Positions 6,617 to 9,007 of a stretch of DNA of 9,007 nt are shown in pieces (position 1 is the first letter of the stretch; each line of letters begins with the position of its first letter). A program made the translations under genes and the position numbers. The notes below the pieces were generated by a model. That model saw nothing but the letters and a program-made list of their open reading frames with translations, had not been told where the DNA came from and searched no databases. Source of the DNA: Bacteroidota bacterium (GTDB lineage Bacteria > Bacteroidota > Bacteroidia > Flavobacteriales > Crocinitomicaceae); contig SYKJ01000055.1 of NCBI GenBank assembly GCA_005798205.1, forward strand, positions 1 to 9,007, written 5' to 3'.

Positions 6617-7041
6617 CACAGTTTTAAAACAGTAATAGTATCTAGGTTAATTATTTGCTTTTTTTCAGTTATTTCTACTGGAACTAAAATTTCTTTTTTT
6701 CCACTTGGGCAACTTAAACTTATCTCGCAATCTTCATATACAAAAACAGTGTAATTCCCTTTTTGTAAATATGGGAATTCAAAAGTGCCATCATAACTAG
6801 TTTTTATGTTATCATCATAAAAAGTGTTATCGTTTCCATAAATGATATAAACATCTTGATCTGCTGCTGGGTAAAGAGAAATTATATTCCCAAGATTATT
6901 TATTTGCTTCTCATAAATTACACCTTTAATCGTTGCAGATCCACCTTCGCCTTCTACTTTTTTACAAGAAACAAGAGTAAGCCCTATTAAAAGAATTAAA
7001 AAAAGATTCTTCATTTTCATATTTTTTATTTTAACAAACAT
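6616..7041 (-). CDS. Small lipoprotein with a carboxypeptidase-regulatory-like beta-sandwich
   Basis: The 141-residue product has a hydrophobic stretch NLFLILLIGLTLVSC ending in a lipobox (LVSC). The Cys is residue 26 from the ATG at 7041, or 19 and 17 from in-frame ATGs at 7020 and 7014. A 17-19-residue signal is more usual, so 7020 or 7014 may be the true start. The mature part begins KKVEGEGG, then ATIKGVIYEK, ADQDVYIIYG, and IKTSYDGTFEFPYLQKGNYTVFVYEDC. This is the typical pattern of CnaB/carboxypeptidase-regulatory-like seven-strand domains (G-x-h...h-T-x-x-D-G-x-F-x-F...L-x-x-G-x-Y-x-h). Two Cys in EDCEISLSC may form a disulfide. Function is unknown; it probably sits in the outer membrane. 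It is upstream of, and coupled to, the DUF2490 barrel gene, suggesting a joint envelope role. Confidence 0.75.
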   Translation of the reverse strand: MFVKIKNMKMKNLFLILLIGLTLVSCKKVEGEGGSATIKGVIYEKQINNLGNIISLYPAADQDVYIIYGNDNTFYDDNIKTSYDGTFEFPYLQKGNYTVFVYEDCEISLSCPSGKKEILVPVEITEKKQIINLDTITVLKL

Positions 7042-7069
7042 ACAACTTTTATGCGCTTTGATTTGTCTT

Positions 7070-7101
7070 TATAATGGAGATTTCCTAAAATTTCCATAAT
7101 A
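7070..7101. promoter_or_regulatory. 32-bp imperfect palindrome between divergent envelope genes
   Basis: The left arm (7070-7083, core AATGGA) pairs with the right arm (7088-7101, core TCCAT) in 14 positions: 12 Watson-Crick pairs, one G-T and one A-A mismatch, around a 4-nt CCTA centre. It is central in the 83-bp gap between the minus-strand lipoprotein gene and the plus-strand CotH gene. A weak -7-like TAATATTG (7097-7104) for the plus-strand gene overlaps the right arm. This placement fits an operator for both genes. A T run is lacking on either side, so a terminator is unlikely. No regulator binding it is known to me. Confidence 0.45.
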
Positions 7102-7124
7102 TTGTTAATTAAAATTTAACTTAA

Positions 7125-9007
7125 ATGAGATTTTTATTTCTTTCACTTATTTTCCTTAGTTTTTTCCAACTTCAAGCGCAAGTAAAAATTAATGAATATT
7201 CATGCTCTAATATTTCCGGACCAGTTGACGCATATGGAGAAAATGAAGATTGGGTTGAGCTATTCAATCCAGGAACAAGCCTAGTTGATCTAAGCGGCTG
7301 GTATTTATCAGATAAAGCGACTAATCTTACGAAATGGCTCATTCCAAGCGGTACCATTGCGCCAAACGGATTTAAAATGGTCTATTGCTCAGGAAGAAAT
7401 ACTGTTAATGGAACACAGTATCACCCAAATTTTAAATTAACTCAAACTGATGGTGAATGGATAATTTTGACAAACCCCTCTGGAATTGTAGTAGATTCTC
7501 TTAAGATAATCCACATGACTAAAAGTAACCATTCCGTAGGTAGATCTACAAATGGCGCAACTGATTGGAAACTTTTTACTACTCCAACTCCCAATGCAAA
7601 TAATATTGGAGCGCTTAATTTTTACGTTCCAACCCCAGTTATGAGTTTGACTCCTGGATTTTATGCTTCACCTCAAACTGTTACAATTTCTTGTCCAAAT
7701 CCAGCTGCAACAATTCGATATACTCTAGATGGTTCAGTTCCTACAGCAACATCACCAATATATCCAGGGTCAGTGGCAATCAATGCAACAACAGTCTTAC
7801 GTGCTAGAGCTTACATAACTGGAGAGCAAACTAGCTTTACGGCCTCCTCAACTTATTTTATTAATGTTAGTCATACTGTTCCTGTTATTTCACTCGCTGG
7901 CGCAGGAAATCAAAGCTTGGCATCTTTATTAGGGGGCACTCAGATTACTACACAAGGATTTTTTGAACTCTTTGAAGAAAACGGGACATTCGTGGATAAG
8001 GGAGAGGGCGAATTCAATGAACATGGAAACGACTCTTGGGCTTATCCTCAAAGGGGATTAGATTTTATTATGAAAGATCAGTTTGGCTACAATGGAGATA
8101 TTGACCATGAGATTTTCCCGATGACTTCTAGAGATGAATTTCAGAGAATAATCTTAAAGCCCGGTGCAAGCGACAATTATCCTTTCGAATCAGGCGGAGC
8201 TCACATTCGAGACGCTTTTGTTCATACTTTATCTCAGCAAGCAGATTTAAAGTTAGATGAAAGAACTTGGAGACCATGTGTTATCTATTTAAATGGTCAG
8301 TATTGGGGAGTTTATGAAATTCGTGAAAAAGTAGATGATTCTGATTTTACAAAACATTACGCTAATCAAGATGAGTACAACATTCAGTATTTAAAGACAT
8401 GGGGTGGTACTTGGACAGAATATGGTGCACCAAATGCCGTTCCTGCTTGGAATGCTTTGCGCACCTACATTGCAAATAATAATATGGGAAATGCTGCTAA
8501 TTTTAACTATGTTGATAGCCAGTTAAATTGGGAATCACTAGTAGACTATTTTGTCCTTAACTCTTATGTTGTTAATCAAGATTGGCTTAATTGGAATACA
8601 TCGTGGTGGAGAGGAATGGACCCATTAGGAGATAAAAAGAAATGGCGCTATACACTTTGGGATATGGACGCTTGTTTTGGGCATTACATCAACTACACTG
8701 GTATCCCTGACCCAAGCGCAAATGCTGACCCATGTAATGCCGAGAACTTACCAAATCCTGGAGGGCAAGGCCATACCGATATTTTAGAAAAACTAATCAA
8801 TGAAAACCCTATTGTTGAACAATACTATATCACTCGCTATGTAGATCTTGTTAACACTCATTTTTCTTGTGACTACATGATAAATTTATTAGATAGTATG
8901 GTAAATGAAATTTCTCCTGAGATGACAGCACACTGCACGAGATGGGGAGGTTCATTTGCAGGTTGGAATGCCAATGTACAAGAACTAAGAGATTTTATCA
9001 ATTTAAG
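7125..9007 (+). CDS. Secreted LTD/CotH-kinase-family protein, N-terminal part (runs off right edge)
   Basis: The frame runs open for 627 codons from the ATG at 7125. It begins with a signal peptide (MRFLFLSLIFLSFFQLQA, cut before Gln19). Domains in order: a lamin-tail domain (about 20-155; INEYSCSN, DWVELFNPG, LSGWYLSD); a chitobiase/beta-hexosaminidase C-terminal-like domain (about 168-247; PGFYASPQTVTISC, IRYTLDGSVPT, VLRARAY); and a CotH-type domain (from about 310), with LKPGASDNY, GVYEIREKVDD (395-405) and the motif LWDMDACFG around D513 and D515, the expected Mg-binding acidic pair of CotH kinases. CotH of Bacillus phosphorylates spore-coat proteins; the Bacteroidota homologues are secreted, with unknown substrates. 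A C-terminal T9SS sorting domain is usual in such proteins but would lie outside the window. Confidence 0.88.
   Translation, partial: MRFLFLSLIFLSFFQLQAQVKINEYSCSNISGPVDAYGENEDWVELFNPGTSLVDLSGWYLSDKATNLTKWLIPSGTIAPNGFKMVYCSGRNTVNGTQYHPNFKLTQTDGEWIILTNPSGIVVDSLKIIHMTKSNHSVGRSTNGATDWKLFTTPTPNANNIGALNFYVPTPVMSLTPGFYASPQTVTISCPNPAATIRYTLDGSVPTATSPIYPGSVAINATTVLRARAYITGEQTSFTASSTYFINVSHTVPVISLAGAGNQSLASLLGGTQITTQGFFELFEENGTFVDKGEGEFNEHGNDSWAYPQRGLDFIMKDQFGYNGDIDHEIFPMTSRDEFQRIILKPGASDNYPFESGGAHIRDAFVHTLSQQADLKLDERTWRPCVIYLNGQYWGVYEIREKVDDSDFTKHYANQDEYNIQYLKTWGGTWTEYGAPNAVPAWNALRTYIANNNMGNAANFNYVDSQLNWESLVDYFVLNSYVVNQDWLNWNTSWWRGMDPLGDKKKWRYTLWDMDACFGHYINYTGIPDPSANADPCNAENLPNPGGQGHTDILEKLINENPIVEQYYITRYVDLVNTHFSCDYMINLLDSMVNEISPEMTAHCTRWGGSFAGWNANVQELRDFINL

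Noticed and set aside
6619..6619. GTG start for the barrel gene three bases upstream of the ATG
   Set aside because: The next codon is an ATG that overlaps the lipoprotein stop as TGATG and gives the same signal peptide; it is the more likely start.
7172..7357. Minus-strand open frame of 61 codons
   Set aside because: It is antisense to the lamin-tail domain of the CotH protein, whose frame is clearly coding.
1..9007. Defence system, mobile element, CRISPR array, prophage or toxin-antitoxin module
   Set aside because: No transposase, integrase, terminal repeats, spaced direct repeats, nuclease or toxin motif was seen; every long stretch is accounted for by housekeeping or envelope genes.

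Overview
The window looks like chromosomal DNA from a Bacteroidota bacterium, most likely of the order Flavobacteriales. This rests on low G+C content, A-rich leaders without Shine-Dalgarno sequences, a MurF-alanine racemase fusion typical of this phylum, a DUF2490-type outer-membrane protein and a large secreted LTD/CotH-type protein. I see no mobile element, CRISPR array, tRNA or rRNA, and no recognisable defence system. The gene content is mostly housekeeping plus envelope functions.

Layout. (1) Positions 1-1305, minus strand: a glutamate-rich protein of unknown function (1305 to 475), then the N-terminal part of a secreted M28-type zinc peptidase (497 to beyond the left edge). The two frames overlap by 23 bases. 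(2) Positions 1306-1471: a 166-bp AT-rich divergent intergenic region with one short near-palindrome. (3) Positions 1472-5906, plus strand: a tight run of thymidine kinase (tdk), a MurF-Alr fusion with a TTG start 2 nt downstream, a helix-turn-helix regulator 8 nt downstream, and ferritin 36 nt downstream. The run ends in an intrinsic terminator at 5906-5941. A perfect TAnnTTTG promoter element in front of ferritin suggests it can also be transcribed alone. (4) Positions 5927-7041, minus strand: a small lipoprotein and a DUF2490-like outer-membrane beta-barrel protein, coupled by a TGATG stop/start overlap and converging on the ferritin gene. (5) Positions 7042-7124: an 83-bp divergent intergenic region with a 32-bp imperfect palindrome at its centre. 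(6) Positions 7125 to the right edge, plus strand: the N-terminal 627 residues of a secreted protein with lamin-tail, chitobiase-C-like and CotH-kinase domains.

The genes touch nucleotide salvage (tdk), D-alanine supply for peptidoglycan (alr half of the fusion), iron storage (ferritin) and the cell envelope or exterior (peptidase, lipoprotein, barrel, CotH protein). They do not form one pathway. The most interesting point is that the MurF half of the fusion keeps its fold and P-loop but seems to have lost the usual Gly-Asp/Glu-Ala-His motif and the lysine normally carbamylated in Mur ligases. It is also about 50 residues short. The protein may therefore be an alanine racemase carrying a non-catalytic MurF-like domain. 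The ferritin gene next to an uncharacterised regulator, and the palindrome between the divergent envelope genes, are secondary leads.
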